Shown here in pieces: positions 54,280-63,259 of a stretch of 64,000 nucleotides of DNA. Within the stretch, counting starts at the first letter, position 1. Each line of letters begins with the position of its first letter. The position numbers were made by a program, and so were the translations under genes. This DNA comes from Pseudomonas soli (lineage in GTDB: Bacteria; Pseudomonadota; Gammaproteobacteria; Pseudomonadales; Pseudomonadaceae). The stretch covers positions 154,516 through 218,515 of the forward strand of contig NZ_FOEQ01000007.1 in NCBI RefSeq assembly GCF_900110655.1. Reading direction: 5' to 3'. Below the pieces are notes generated by a model. The model was not told where the DNA came from. It worked only from the letters and a program-made list of their open reading frames with translations, and searched no databases.

Positions 54280-55071
54280 TCAATGCAATTCGAAGGTATC
54301 GGCATCCATGTTGGCCGGGAACCGCGCCCGATACGCGGCCAGCTCCGCCGCCCGCAGCACCACGGTGAACACCCCGTCGGCCTCGCCCGCGCTGAGCAGG
54401 CTCTCACCCTGGAAGTCCAGCACCTGGCTGTCGCCGGAGTAGGCGAAGCCCTTGCCATCGGTGCCGACCCGGTTCACCGCTGCCACGAAGCACAGGTTCT
54501 CGATGCCCCGTGCCGGCAGCAGCCGGTTCCAGTGCAGGCGCCGCGCCGCCGGCCAGTTGGCGGTGTACAGCAGCAGGTCGGTGTCCTGGGCATCGCGGCT
54601 CCACACCGGGAAACGCAGGTCGTAGCAGATCAGCGGGCGAATCCGCCAGCCCTTGAGCTCGAACTGCACCTGGCGCTCGCCCGGGGTGTAGTGCTTGTGC
54701 TCACCGGCCATGCGGAACAGGTGGCGCTTGTCGTAGTGCAGGATCTCGCCATCGGGCCGCGCCCACAGGAGGCGGTTGCGGTGGCTGCCGTCGGCGGCCT
54801 GGATGATCACGCTGCCGGTGATCACCGCGCTGGCTTTCTTCGCCTGGGCCTTGAGCCATTTGTAGGTCGGGCCGTTTTCCGGCTCGGCCAGGCTTTCGGA
54901 CTCCATCGAAAACCCGGTGGTGAACATTTCCGGCAGGACCACCAGGTCCACCTCACCGGCCTGGGTGATCAGTTCCTCGAAGTGCGCGTAGTTCGCCTCG
55001 CGGTCGTGCCAGGCCAGGGTGGTCTGCACCAGGGCGATTTTCAGGTTCGGCAGTTGGCTCAAATCGCGCAT
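54280..55071 (-). CDS. Omega-amidase / nitrilase-family hydrolase (YafV-like)
   Basis: A 263-residue cytoplasmic nitrilase-superfamily amidase. The catalytic Glu-Lys-Cys is complete: E48 in VVLPEMF, K115 in YDKRHLF, C149 in LICYDLRFP. YafV/Nit2-type enzymes hydrolyse alpha-ketoglutaramate or alpha-ketosuccinamate. The adjacent methionine aminotransferase produces such keto-amides when glutamine is donor, so the pair fits methionine salvage. ATG 55071 overlaps the aminotransferase stop; a frame from 55119 adds poor residues. Confidence 0.9.
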   Translation of the reverse strand: MRDLSQLPNLKIALVQTTLAWHDREANYAHFEELITQAGEVDLVVLPEMFTTGFSMESESLAEPENGPTYKWLKAQAKKASAVITGSVIIQAADGSHRNRLLWARPDGEILHYDKRHLFRMAGEHKHYTPGERQVQFELKGWRIRPLICYDLRFPVWSRDAQDTDLLLYTANWPAARRLHWNRLLPARGIENLCFVAAVNRVGTDGKGFAYSGDSQVLDFQGESLLSAGEADGVFTVVLRAAELAAYRARFPANMDADTFELH

Positions 55072-56207
55072 AGTCTTTCCGCTGCCTGGCGCAGCGTCTC
55101 CTCGCGTTTGGCAAAGCACAGGCGTACCAGGCGTTGCTCGGGGATGGGTTGCTGGTAGAACACCGACACCGGGATGCTGGCCACGCCATGCTCACGGGTC
55201 AGCCACAGCGCCATGTCGACATCGTTCAGGTCGGGGCGAATCTGCGAATAGTCCACCAGTTGGAAATAGGTGCCCGGGGTGCGGGTGAAGGTGAAACGCG
55301 AGGCCTGCAGTAAATCGCAGAACAGGTCGCGCTTGGCCTGGTAGAAGGCCGGCAGTTCGTCGATGTGCTCAGGGTGCTCGGCCATGAAGTCGGCCAACGC
55401 GCACTGCAAGGGCGTGACGCCGCAGAAGTTGACGTACTGGTGCACCTTGCGCAATTCGGCGCTGAGGGCCGGTGGCGCGACCACGTAGCCGGTTTTCCAG
55501 CCGGTGACGTGGTAGGTCTTGCCGAACGAGCTGATGACGAAGGCTTTGCTGTACAACTGCGCGTGGGCCAGCACGCTGGCGTGGCGCACACCGTCGTAGA
55601 TCAGGTGCTCGTAGACTTCGTCGCTGACCAGGTAGATATCGCGGTTGCCGATCAACGCGGCCAGCTGGTCCAGGTCGTCGCGGTTGATCAACGCGCCGCT
55701 GGGGTTGTGCGGCGAATTGAGGATGACCATGCGCGTGCGCGGGCTCAACGCATCGCTGAACTTCTGCCAGTCGATGCTGAAGCTGCCGTCGCGCAGCGGC
55801 ACATGCACGCAGCGGCCACCGGCCAGTTCCACCGACGGCTCGTAGCTGTCGTAGCTGGGGTCGAAGACGATCACCTCGTCACCGGGGTGGATCACCGCCT
55901 GGATCGCGCAGAAGATCGCCTCGGTGGCGCCGGGGGTGATGGTCACTTCCTGGTCGGCATCCACTGCCACGCCATACAGCCGGGCGATCTTGGCCGCAAC
56001 CTGCTGGCGCAGGGCTGGCAGGCCAGTCATCGGCGAATACTGGTTATGCCCGGCGGCCACGTGGCGGCCAACGGCATCGAGCAGGGCCTGGGGGCCGTTG
56101 AAGTCAGGGAAGCCCTGAGACAGATTGAGCGCACCGGTCTGCATGGCCAGTTGCGACATGGTGGTGAAGATGGTCGTGCCGACGTTCGGCAGTTTGCTGC
56201 GGATCAT
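55059..56207 (-). CDS. Methionine aminotransferase (YbdL-like, class I PLP)
   Basis: A 382-residue PLP aminotransferase. The lysine that forms the internal aldimine is K230 in SSFGKTYHVTGWKTGY; HNPSG (167-171) and SDEVYE are the usual PLP contacts. Start MIRSKLPNVGTTIFTTMSQLA matches the methionine (YbdL/MtnE-like) group. It converts methionine or its keto-acid with glutamine, ending methionine salvage, with the YafV-type amidase overlapping by 13 bases removing the keto-amide. Confidence 0.9.
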   Translation of the reverse strand: MIRSKLPNVGTTIFTTMSQLAMQTGALNLSQGFPDFNGPQALLDAVGRHVAAGHNQYSPMTGLPALRQQVAAKIARLYGVAVDADQEVTITPGATEAIFCAIQAVIHPGDEVIVFDPSYDSYEPSVELAGGRCVHVPLRDGSFSIDWQKFSDALSPRTRMVILNSPHNPSGALINRDDLDQLAALIGNRDIYLVSDEVYEHLIYDGVRHASVLAHAQLYSKAFVISSFGKTYHVTGWKTGYVVAPPALSAELRKVHQYVNFCGVTPLQCALADFMAEHPEHIDELPAFYQAKRDLFCDLLQASRFTFTRTPGTYFQLVDYSQIRPDLNDVDMALWLTREHGVASIPVSVFYQQPIPEQRLVRLCFAKREETLRQAAERLCAI

Positions 56208-56321
56208 GGAGCCCTCTTTCCTGGGGTTTGTCCGGCACGGGGGTGGATCCGAGCATAGCGGAACGAGCGGTCAGGAAAAAGGTTGAAACAATAGGGGGAT
56301 TGCGGTGGATCAAAGAGCCCT

Positions 56322-56392
56322 ATCGCCGGCAAGCCGGCTCCCACAGGTATTGTGGCTTGTGCTTACGCTGTGGGAGCCGGCTAGCCGGCGAT
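56322..56392. repeat. Inverted REP pair
   Basis: TCGCCGGCAAGCCGGCTCCCACAG (left) and CTGTGGGAGCCGGCTAGCCGGCGA (right) are near-perfect complements, of the same type as the pair near rlmF. It lies between the aminotransferase and der. Confidence 0.88.
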
Positions 56393-56407
56393 GAAGCCAG
56401 CACGGAA

Positions 56408-57871
56408 TCAGCGCTTGTCGCGGCGCTTCTTCTCGGCCTTCTTGTGGTGCGACATCAGGCGGCGCTTCTTGTTGACCTGGCGATCGGTGAGGGTGTTCTT
56501 CTTGCCCTCGAACGGGTTGTCACCACCCTTGTACTCGATACGGATCGGCGTGCCGACCAGCTTGAGCACCCGGCGGTAGGTGTTCTCCAGGTAACGCGAG
56601 TAGGAGTTGGGGATCTTGTCGGTCTGGTTGCCGTGGATCACGATCAGCGGCGGGTTGGCGCCACCGAGGTGGGCATAGCGCAGCTTGATGCGGCGGCCGT
56701 TGACCAACGGCGGCTGGTGCACGCTGATGGCGTCTTCGAGGATCTGCGTGAGGCGGCTGGTCGGCCAGCGGGTGACCGCCGACTTGAACGCGGCCTGCAC
56801 CGACTTGTACAGATGGCCCACGCCGGTGCCGTGCAGCGCCGAGATGAAGTGGATGTCGGCGAAGTCGACGAAGAACAGCCGGCGCTCCAGCTCAGTCTTC
56901 ACGTAGTCGCGCTCGCCCGGCTCCATGCCGTCCCACTTGTTCAGGGCGATGACCACGGCGCGGCCGGCGTCGAGGGCGAAGCCCAGCAGGTTGAGGTCGT
57001 GGTCGACCACGCCTTCGCGGGCGTCCATGACGAAGATCACCACGTTGGCGTCCTTGATCGCCTGCAGGGTCTTCACCACCGAGAACTTTTCGACTTCCTC
57101 GTGGATCTTGCCGCGCTTGCGCACACCGGCGGTGTCGATGAAGGTGTACTTCTCGCCATCACGCTCGAACGGAATGTAGATACTGTCGCGGGTGGTGCCC
57201 GGCTGGTCGTACACCACTACGCGCTCTTCGCCGAGCATGCGGTTGACCAGGGTCGACTTGCCAACGTTGGGGCGGCCGATGATGGCGATCTTGATACCGT
57301 CTTTCTCGCTCGGGCCGGGGATGCGCGTGGCTTCTTCGCCTTCGGCGACATCCTCGTCGAGGGCTTCTTCCTCGGGATCACGGGGAATATGGCCGAGCAG
57401 AGACTCCATCAGGGCGTTGATGCCGCGGCCCTGGGAGCCCGCCACCGGGATGGCGTTGCCCATGCCCAGCGGCGAGAACTCGGCGCGGGCGATATCGGGA
57501 TCGATGTTGTCGATCTTGTTGGCGACCAGGATCGCTTCCTTGTTCCGCTTGCGCAGGTGATCGGCGATCATCTGGTCGGCGGCGGTCATGCCGGCCCGGG
57601 CATCAACCAGGAACAGCACGTAGTCGGCTTCCTCGATGGCCATCAGCGACTGCTCGGCCATCTTCTCGTCCATGCCCACCTCGTCACCGGTGATACCGCC
57701 GGTGTCGATCAGGATGTAGGAACGACCCTGCCAGCTGGCATCACCATACTGGCGGTCACGGGTCAGGCCCGACAGGTCACCGACGATGGCATCGCGGGTC
57801 TTGGTCAGGCGGTTGAACATGGTGGATTTGCCGACGTTGGGGCGGCCCACCAGGGCGATTACGGGAACCAT
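56408..57871 (-). CDS. der: Ribosome-assembly GTPase Der (EngA)
   Basis: A 487-residue tandem GTPase essential for 50S subunit maturation. It has two G domains, each with GRPNVGKST (residues 9-17 and about 201-209), DTGG/DTAG and NKxD (NKID; NKWD), then a KH-like C-terminal domain with a basic tail (HHKKAEKKRRDKR). ATG 57871 (MVPVIALVGRPN) is the family start. A hairpin at 57906-57928 separates it from bamB, so it may have its own promoter. Long acidic linker between G domains as usual. Confidence 0.97.
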   Translation of the reverse strand: MVPVIALVGRPNVGKSTMFNRLTKTRDAIVGDLSGLTRDRQYGDASWQGRSYILIDTGGITGDEVGMDEKMAEQSLMAIEEADYVLFLVDARAGMTAADQMIADHLRKRNKEAILVANKIDNIDPDIARAEFSPLGMGNAIPVAGSQGRGINALMESLLGHIPRDPEEEALDEDVAEGEEATRIPGPSEKDGIKIAIIGRPNVGKSTLVNRMLGEERVVVYDQPGTTRDSIYIPFERDGEKYTFIDTAGVRKRGKIHEEVEKFSVVKTLQAIKDANVVIFVMDAREGVVDHDLNLLGFALDAGRAVVIALNKWDGMEPGERDYVKTELERRLFFVDFADIHFISALHGTGVGHLYKSVQAAFKSAVTRWPTSRLTQILEDAISVHQPPLVNGRRIKLRYAHLGGANPPLIVIHGNQTDKIPNSYSRYLENTYRRVLKLVGTPIRIEYKGGDNPFEGKKNTLTDRQVNKKRRLMSHHKKAEKKRRDKR

Positions 57872-57905
57872 GCGGCTCTCCACTCTTGAATTCTTGAAAA
57901 TGCAA

Positions 57906-57928
57906 AGGCCGCTGCAAGGCAGCGGCCG
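57906..57928 (-). terminator. Hairpin between bamB and der
   Basis: GGCCGCTGC/GCAGCGGCC stem (9 bp) with AAG loop; no clear T-tract. It may attenuate bamB-der read-through. Confidence 0.6.
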
Positions 57929-57988
57929 GAGTTCGGGCGGCGTTTCCTACGCCGCAACCTGAGCCCGCGAACGGGCCCAAGCATAGCT

Positions 57989-59131
57989 TCAGCGGATGGT
58001 CAGTGCCTCGAGTTTGCCGCTGTTGCCGAAGACATAGATGGTGTCGCCGACCACCAGTGGGCGGGCGCGCAGGCCATCGCTGTCGATACGCTCACGGCCG
58101 ACGAAACGGCCATCGACCTGGCTGAGCAGGTGCAGGTAACCCTCGAAGTCACCGACGGCCACATAGCTGGAGAAAACTTCCGGCGCCGACAGCTGACGGC
58201 GGGCCATGGAGTCGTTGCTCCACAGCGAGCTGGAAGAACGCTCGTCGACGCTCTGCACGGTGCCCGACGCTTCGCTGACATAGACGTTGCCGAAGCCCTG
58301 GGCGACACCCACGTAGCTGGAGGCATCGCGCTGCCACAGCACGCGGCCGCTTTCCAGGTCCAGGCCGGCGACGCGGCCCTGGTAGGTGCTGACGTACAGG
58401 GTGCCACCGGACAGCAGCAGGCCGCCGTCGATGTCTACCACGCGGTCCAGCTCGGAACGGCCCTGCGGCACAGCCACGCGGCTTTCCCACACTGGCACGC
58501 CGTTGCTGATGTCGACCGCCACCACCTTGCCGGTGGACAGGCCGGCAACGGCCAGGCGGTTGGTCACCACCGGCGCACCGGTACCGCGCAGGGTCAGTAC
58601 GGCCGGGCTGTTCTCGTAGATCCAGCGACGGTCACCCGTGGCGGCGTCGAAGCCGACCAGGCGGTCGTCCTGGGTCTGCACCACCACCACGTCACCATTG
58701 TTGGCGGGCGGTGCCAGCACTTCGCTGGAGACGCGCGAGCGCCAGCGCTCCTCGCCGGTGCTGGAGTCCAGGGCAATGACCTCGCCCTTCAGGGTACCCA
58801 GCATGACCAGGCCATAGCCCACGCCCACGGCGCCGGAAACCGGCAGCTCGAGGTCCTTCTTCCACACCACGTCACCGGTGATGCGGTTCAGCGCGAAGAC
58901 TTCGCCGTTGACGTCGGAAGCGTAGATGCGGTCGTTCTCGATGGCCGGCACCAGGGTGTTGTAGGTCTCACCCTGGCCGTCACCGATCGAACGGCTCCAC
59001 TGCTTCTTCAGTACCACTTCCTCGGTGAACTTGGTCAGCTCGGCCGGGGGCAGTTCCTTCTTGCTGTTGCTGCTGCAACCCGCCGCCAGGACGGCGAGGG
59101 TGAGCACTGCTGCTTGTTTCCAACCCTTCAC
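57989..59131 (-). CDS. bamB: Outer-membrane assembly lipoprotein BamB
   Basis: A 380-residue lipoprotein of the BAM complex, which inserts beta-barrel proteins into the outer membrane. It has a lipoprotein signal peptide with lipobox LAAGC, cysteine 19, followed by SSNSKKELPP. An eight-bladed beta-propeller of PQQ-like repeats is visible (GEVFALNRITGDVVWKKDL; VGFDAATGDRRWIY; VAGLDLESGRVLWQRD). I chose GTG 59131, with AGGGGA upstream and overlap with the end of the upstream gene; an ATG at 59158 is possible. Confidence 0.95.
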   Translation of the reverse strand: MKGWKQAAVLTLAVLAAGCSSNSKKELPPAELTKFTEEVVLKKQWSRSIGDGQGETYNTLVPAIENDRIYASDVNGEVFALNRITGDVVWKKDLELPVSGAVGVGYGLVMLGTLKGEVIALDSSTGEERWRSRVSSEVLAPPANNGDVVVVQTQDDRLVGFDAATGDRRWIYENSPAVLTLRGTGAPVVTNRLAVAGLSTGKVVAVDISNGVPVWESRVAVPQGRSELDRVVDIDGGLLLSGGTLYVSTYQGRVAGLDLESGRVLWQRDASSYVGVAQGFGNVYVSEASGTVQSVDERSSSSLWSNDSMARRQLSAPEVFSSYVAVGDFEGYLHLLSQVDGRFVGRERIDSDGLRARPLVVGDTIYVFGNSGKLEALTIR

Positions 59132-59132
59132 T

Positions 59133-59774
59133 TCAGGCGTCCCCTTTGGCCAGGTCATCCAGCTTCAGTTGCAGGCCACCGATCGCGGCGTCGTCGGACA
59201 GCGCGGCCTTGGCTTTTTCGTAGGCGCCGTGCGCGTCGTCGGCGCGGCCCAGCTGCACCAGCAGGTCGCCCTTGAGTTCTTCACGGCTGGCCAGGAAGGC
59301 CTTGTCGGTGTCGCCGTCGAGCAGCTTGAGGGCGTCCTCGGCCTTGTCCTGGGCCGCGAGCACACGGGCCAGGCGCTGGCGCGAAATCTCGCTCAGGGTG
59401 GCGTCAGCCGGCTTGTCCATCACGCTCTTGAGTTCGCTCGCCGCGTCGTCCAGCTTGCCGCTCTCGACCGCCACCTTGGCGACGAACAGGCTGCCGTACT
59501 GGGCGTAGGCAGTGCCGCCGAACTCGCTCTTGAGCTTGCCGGAAAGCTCCGCCACCTTGCTCGCGTCAGGCTTGCCATCCGGCGTCAGCGAGGTTTCCAG
59601 CAGGGCCTGGTACAGCGCCGAAGCGCCTTGGGACTGGTTGGCCTGGTACTTGTGCCAGGTCTGCCAGCCCATCACCACCACACCGGCCAGCAGGGCGCCG
59701 GTCAGCAGTGGCTTGCCGTTGCGGTTCCACCAGTCCTTGGCCGCTGCCAGGCCTTCATCATCGGTACTCGACAC
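59133..59774 (-). CDS. YfgM-like TPR membrane protein
   Basis: A 213-residue inner-membrane protein anchored by one N-terminal segment (about residues 22-42, LLTGALLAGVVVMGWQ) with a periplasmic TPR-like region. It belongs to the YfgM (UPF0070) family, which in E. coli associates with the Sec translocon and periplasmic chaperones. It lies between hisS and bamB, the conserved order. Stop and bamB start overlap or nearly so. Confidence 0.92.
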   Translation of the reverse strand: MSSTDDEGLAAAKDWWNRNGKPLLTGALLAGVVVMGWQTWHKYQANQSQGASALYQALLETSLTPDGKPDASKVAELSGKLKSEFGGTAYAQYGSLFVAKVAVESGKLDDAASELKSVMDKPADATLSEISRQRLARVLAAQDKAEDALKLLDGDTDKAFLASREELKGDLLVQLGRADDAHGAYEKAKAALSDDAAIGGLQLKLDDLAKGDA

Positions 59775-59812
59775 CCCAATACTCCTATTCGCCTATTCGT
59801 TGTCGGACCGCA

Positions 59813-61099
59813 TCACGCCTGGGCGATCGCGGTTTCCAGGTGCGCAGCAAGCGCATCCCAGGCAATGTTCTGTTGTTCGCCCTGGCCACGCAGGGGCTTC
59901 ACGCCAATCTCTTGCTTGGCCAGCTCGTCGTCGCCGAGGATCAGGGCGAACAGCGCGCCGCTCTTGTCGGCCTTCTTGAACTGGTTCTTGAAGTTGCCGC
60001 CACCGGCGTTGACCGCCAGGCGCAGGTTCGGCAGACGATCACGCAGCTGCTCGCTGATCTTCAGCCCGGCAAGCTCGGCCTGCTCCCCAAAGGCGCACAG
60101 GTAGACGTCGATGGTACGGCTGATCGACTCAGGCACCTGGCCGAGGGTTTCGATCAGCAGCAGCAGGCGCTCGATACCCATGGCAAAGCCAACGCCAGCG
60201 GTCGGCTTGCCGCCCATCTGCTCGACCAAGCCGTCGTAACGCCCGCCGGCGCAGACCGTGCCTTGGGCACCGAGCTTGTCGGTAACCCACTCGAATACGG
60301 TCTTGCTGTAGTAGTCCAGGCCGCGTACCAGCTTGGTATTGATCACGAACGGGATGCCAGCAGCGTCAAGACGCGCCTTCACACCCTCGAAATGCACGCG
60401 GGACTCTTCGTCCAGGTACTCTTCGAGCTTCGGCGCGCCCACCAGGGCGGCCTGGGTGCCTGCGTTCTTGCTGTCGAGGATACGCAGCGGATTGCTCTTC
60501 AGGCGGCGCTGGCTGTCTTCGTCCAGCTGATCAATGCGCTGGGACAGGAACTCCACCAGTGCATCGCGATAACGCCCGCGGGCTTCGCTGGTGCCAAGGC
60601 TGTTGAGCTCCAGGGTCACTGCGTCCTGGATACCCAGCAACGCCCAGAGGCGCCAGGTGAGCATGATCAGTTCGGCGTCGATATCCGGGCCGGCCAGGTT
60701 GAACACCTCGACACCGATCTGGTGGAACTGCCGGTAGCGTCCCAGTTGCGGGCGCTCGTGGCGGAACATCGGGCCCACGTACCAGAGCTTCTGCACCTGG
60801 CCATTACCGATGATGCCGTGTTCGAGCACTGCGCGCACGCAAGCGGCGGTGCCTTCCGGGCGCAAGGTAAGCGAGTCCTTGTTATCCTGGAAGGTGTACA
60901 TCTCCTTCTCGACGATATCGGTGACTTCACCGATCGAGCGCTTGAACAGCTCGGTGAACTCGACAATCGGCGTGCGGATCTGGCTGTAGCCGTAGCTGTC
61001 CAGCAAGCCAGCCACGGTGCCCTCGAAGTAGCGCCACAGCGGCGACTGGTCGGGCAGGATGTCGTTCATGCCACGGATGGCTTGCAGCGATTTGCTCAC
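59813..61099 (-). CDS. hisS: Histidyl-tRNA synthetase
   Basis: A 428-residue class II synthetase charging tRNA-His. Motif 1 is visible around SLQAIRGMNDILPDQSPLW, motif 2 as RHERPQLGRYRQFHQIGVE, the histidine-specific LVRGLDYYSKTVFEW and motif 3 AMGIERLLLL. The C-terminal anticodon-binding domain ends ...LETAIAQA. It is part of the pilF-rodZ-ispG-hisS-yfgM-bamB-der cluster on the minus strand. ATG 61099 with SKSLQAIRG is standard. Confidence 0.98.
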   Translation of the reverse strand: MSKSLQAIRGMNDILPDQSPLWRYFEGTVAGLLDSYGYSQIRTPIVEFTELFKRSIGEVTDIVEKEMYTFQDNKDSLTLRPEGTAACVRAVLEHGIIGNGQVQKLWYVGPMFRHERPQLGRYRQFHQIGVEVFNLAGPDIDAELIMLTWRLWALLGIQDAVTLELNSLGTSEARGRYRDALVEFLSQRIDQLDEDSQRRLKSNPLRILDSKNAGTQAALVGAPKLEEYLDEESRVHFEGVKARLDAAGIPFVINTKLVRGLDYYSKTVFEWVTDKLGAQGTVCAGGRYDGLVEQMGGKPTAGVGFAMGIERLLLLIETLGQVPESISRTIDVYLCAFGEQAELAGLKISEQLRDRLPNLRLAVNAGGGNFKNQFKKADKSGALFALILGDDELAKQEIGVKPLRGQGEQQNIAWDALAAHLETAIAQA

Positions 61100-61123
61100 G
61101 AATAGTCCTTACGAATCTGTGTC

Positions 61124-62233
61124 TCAGCCGCGGGCGATCAGCGCCGCGTCGGCCTCGGCCTTCTCGGCCGCTTTCTGGCGAATGAGCTTTTCCAGCTCGT
61201 CGACCAGGTTGTCGTTGTTCAGCTTCTGCGATGGCTTGCCGTCGATGTACACCAGGTTCGGCGTGCCGCCGGTCAAGCCCACGTGCGATTCCTTGGCTTC
61301 GCCCGGGCCGTTGACCACGCAACCGATCACCGCCACGTCCAGCGGCACCAGCAGGTCCTCCAGGCGCCCTTCCAGTTCGTTCATGGTCTTGACCACATCG
61401 AAGTTCTGCCGCGAGCAGCTCGGGCAGGCGATGAAGTTGATGCCACGGGAACGCAGGTGCAGCGACTTGAGGATGTCGTAGCCGACCTTCACTTCCTCGA
61501 CCGGATCGGCGGCCAGGGAAATGCGGATGGTGTCACCGATGCCTTCGGCCAGCAGCATACCTAGGCCGACGGCGGATTTCACCGTCCCCGAGCGCAGGCC
61601 ACCGGCTTCGGTGATGCCCAGGTGCAGCGGCTGGATGATCTGCCTGGCCAACAGGCGATAGGCTTCGACGGCCATGAACACGTCGGAGGCCTTGACGCTG
61701 ACCTTGAAGTCCTGGAAATCCAGGCGGTCGAGGTGCTCGACGTGACGCAGGGCCGATTCGACCAGCGCCGCCGGGGTCGGCTCGCCGTACTTCTTCTGCA
61801 GGTCCTTTTCCAGGGAGCCGGCGTTGACGCCGATGCGGATCGGGATACCACGGTCGCGGGCGGCATCGACCACGGCGCGCACACGGTCTTCACGGCCAAT
61901 GTTGCCAGGGTTGATGCGCAGGCAGTCGACACCCAGCTCGGCCACGCGCAGAGCGATCTTGTAGTCGAAGTGAATGTCGGCGACCAGCGGCACGCTGACC
62001 AGTTTCTTGATTTTGCCGAAGGCTTCGGCTGCGTCCATGTCCGGCACCGAGACACGGACGATGTCCACGCCGGCATCGACCAGGCGCTGGATCTGCGCCA
62101 CGGTGGCCGCGACATCGTTGGTGTCGGTGTTGGTCATGCTCTGCACCGCGATGGGCGCATCACCACCCACCGGCACATTGCCGACCCAGATCTTGCGGGA
62201 TTCGCGACGTTTGATCGGAGATTCGCCGTGCAT
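61124..62233 (-). CDS. ispG: 4-hydroxy-3-methylbut-2-enyl-diphosphate synthase IspG (flavodoxin-type)
   Basis: A 369-residue enzyme of the MEP isoprenoid pathway that reduces MEcPP to HMBPP with a [4Fe-4S] cluster. Cluster ligands are present: C270 and C273 (IACPSCSRQ), C305 and E312 (GCVVNGPGEAK). The TIM-barrel start QSMTNTDTNDVAATVAQI and RINPGNIG are typical. Start ATG 62233 is four bases after the rodZ stop, so translation is close. Length is typical of the short bacterial form. Confidence 0.97.
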   Translation of the reverse strand: MHGESPIKRRESRKIWVGNVPVGGDAPIAVQSMTNTDTNDVAATVAQIQRLVDAGVDIVRVSVPDMDAAEAFGKIKKLVSVPLVADIHFDYKIALRVAELGVDCLRINPGNIGREDRVRAVVDAARDRGIPIRIGVNAGSLEKDLQKKYGEPTPAALVESALRHVEHLDRLDFQDFKVSVKASDVFMAVEAYRLLARQIIQPLHLGITEAGGLRSGTVKSAVGLGMLLAEGIGDTIRISLAADPVEEVKVGYDILKSLHLRSRGINFIACPSCSRQNFDVVKTMNELEGRLEDLLVPLDVAVIGCVVNGPGEAKESHVGLTGGTPNLVYIDGKPSQKLNNDNLVDELEKLIRQKAAEKAEADAALIARG

Positions 62234-62236
62234 GAA

Positions 62237-63259
62237 TTACTGTCCCAACTTCAGGCGAGCGGTTTCGCCACTGGTGAACGGGGCGACATCGACCGCCTGG
62301 CCGTTGTAGCTCACCTGGGCGCCGCGGGCGAAGCCCAGGCGCACCGCGAACGGTGGCTTGCCGGTCAGTTCCAGGCTGTCGCCCTTGCGCTTGATGGCGC
62401 TGAACAGCACCTTGCCGTTGCCGTCGGTGACCTGGGTCCAGCAATCGGCGGTGAATTGGATATGAACCTTGGCGCTGCCGGCCGGGGCCGGTGCGGCTTC
62501 AGCGGGTGCAGTCGGTGCGACCGCAGCGGCGGCGGCTGGCGCGGTGGCGGCAGGCACGGCGGGGGTGGCTGGCGCGACAACCGGTGCCACAGGCGCGGCG
62601 GCAGTCGGCGCGGCGCTGGTGGCTGGCGTGGCAGGCGCAACGGAGACGACTGGCGCCTGGGCCTCAGCGACCGGCGCCTGCTCGGCACTGCTCGGTTCCA
62701 GCGGCAGGGCCTGGCCTTCGGCCTGCTGGCCCTCGCTCACGGCCTGGTCTTCCGGCTCGTCCAGCGGGTGAATCTGCGTGGTGCCGTCGGCGCTCTCGAC
62801 CTCGACGTGCTCCAGGGCGATCTTGGCCAGGTCCTTGCCGCGCAGGCTGCTCTGGTCCTGCCACCAGAAGAAACCACCGCCGACCACGGCGACCAGCAGC
62901 AACAGGCTGACCACGCGCAGGATGTTGTGCGACAGGCGCACCGGCTCTTCGATGCGGCCGAGAGCATGCACCTCACTGCCTTTGGCGTGGGTCCCGGTGA
63001 TCTGGTCGAAGGCCTCGACCAGGGGCGCCTGGTCCATGTCCATCAGCTTGGCATAGGCGCGGATGTAGCCACGGGCGAAGGTATGCCCGGGCAGCTTGTC
63101 GAAGGCGCCGTTTTCCAGGTTGTTCAGCGAAGATACCGTGAGGTTGAGCTTGCGAGCGACCTCAGCCTGGCTCCAATCGCGGTTTTCGCGGGCCTGGCGC
63201 AAGACGTCACCGGGGTTCTGGCGAGTCGCTGCTGCTACTTCAGTGTGCGCGGCTTTCAT
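62237..63259 (-). CDS. rodZ: Cell-shape protein RodZ
   Basis: A 340-residue bitopic protein linking MreB to the envelope. The N-terminal cytoplasmic helix-turn-helix (about 17-75, LRQARENRDWSQAEVARKLNL) contacts MreB. One membrane segment (about 114-133) follows, then a long Ala/Pro-rich periplasmic linker (about 190-260) and a C-terminal beta domain (VHIQFTADCWTQVTDGNGK). It overlaps the pilF stop by four bases. The linker composition explains several false frames here. Confidence 0.95.
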   Translation of the reverse strand: MKAAHTEVAAATRQNPGDVLRQARENRDWSQAEVARKLNLTVSSLNNLENGAFDKLPGHTFARGYIRAYAKLMDMDQAPLVEAFDQITGTHAKGSEVHALGRIEEPVRLSHNILRVVSLLLLVAVVGGGFFWWQDQSSLRGKDLAKIALEHVEVESADGTTQIHPLDEPEDQAVSEGQQAEGQALPLEPSSAEQAPVAEAQAPVVSVAPATPATSAAPTAAAPVAPVVAPATPAVPAATAPAAAAAVAPTAPAEAAPAPAGSAKVHIQFTADCWTQVTDGNGKVLFSAIKRKGDSLELTGKPPFAVRLGFARGAQVSYNGQAVDVAPFTSGETARLKLGQ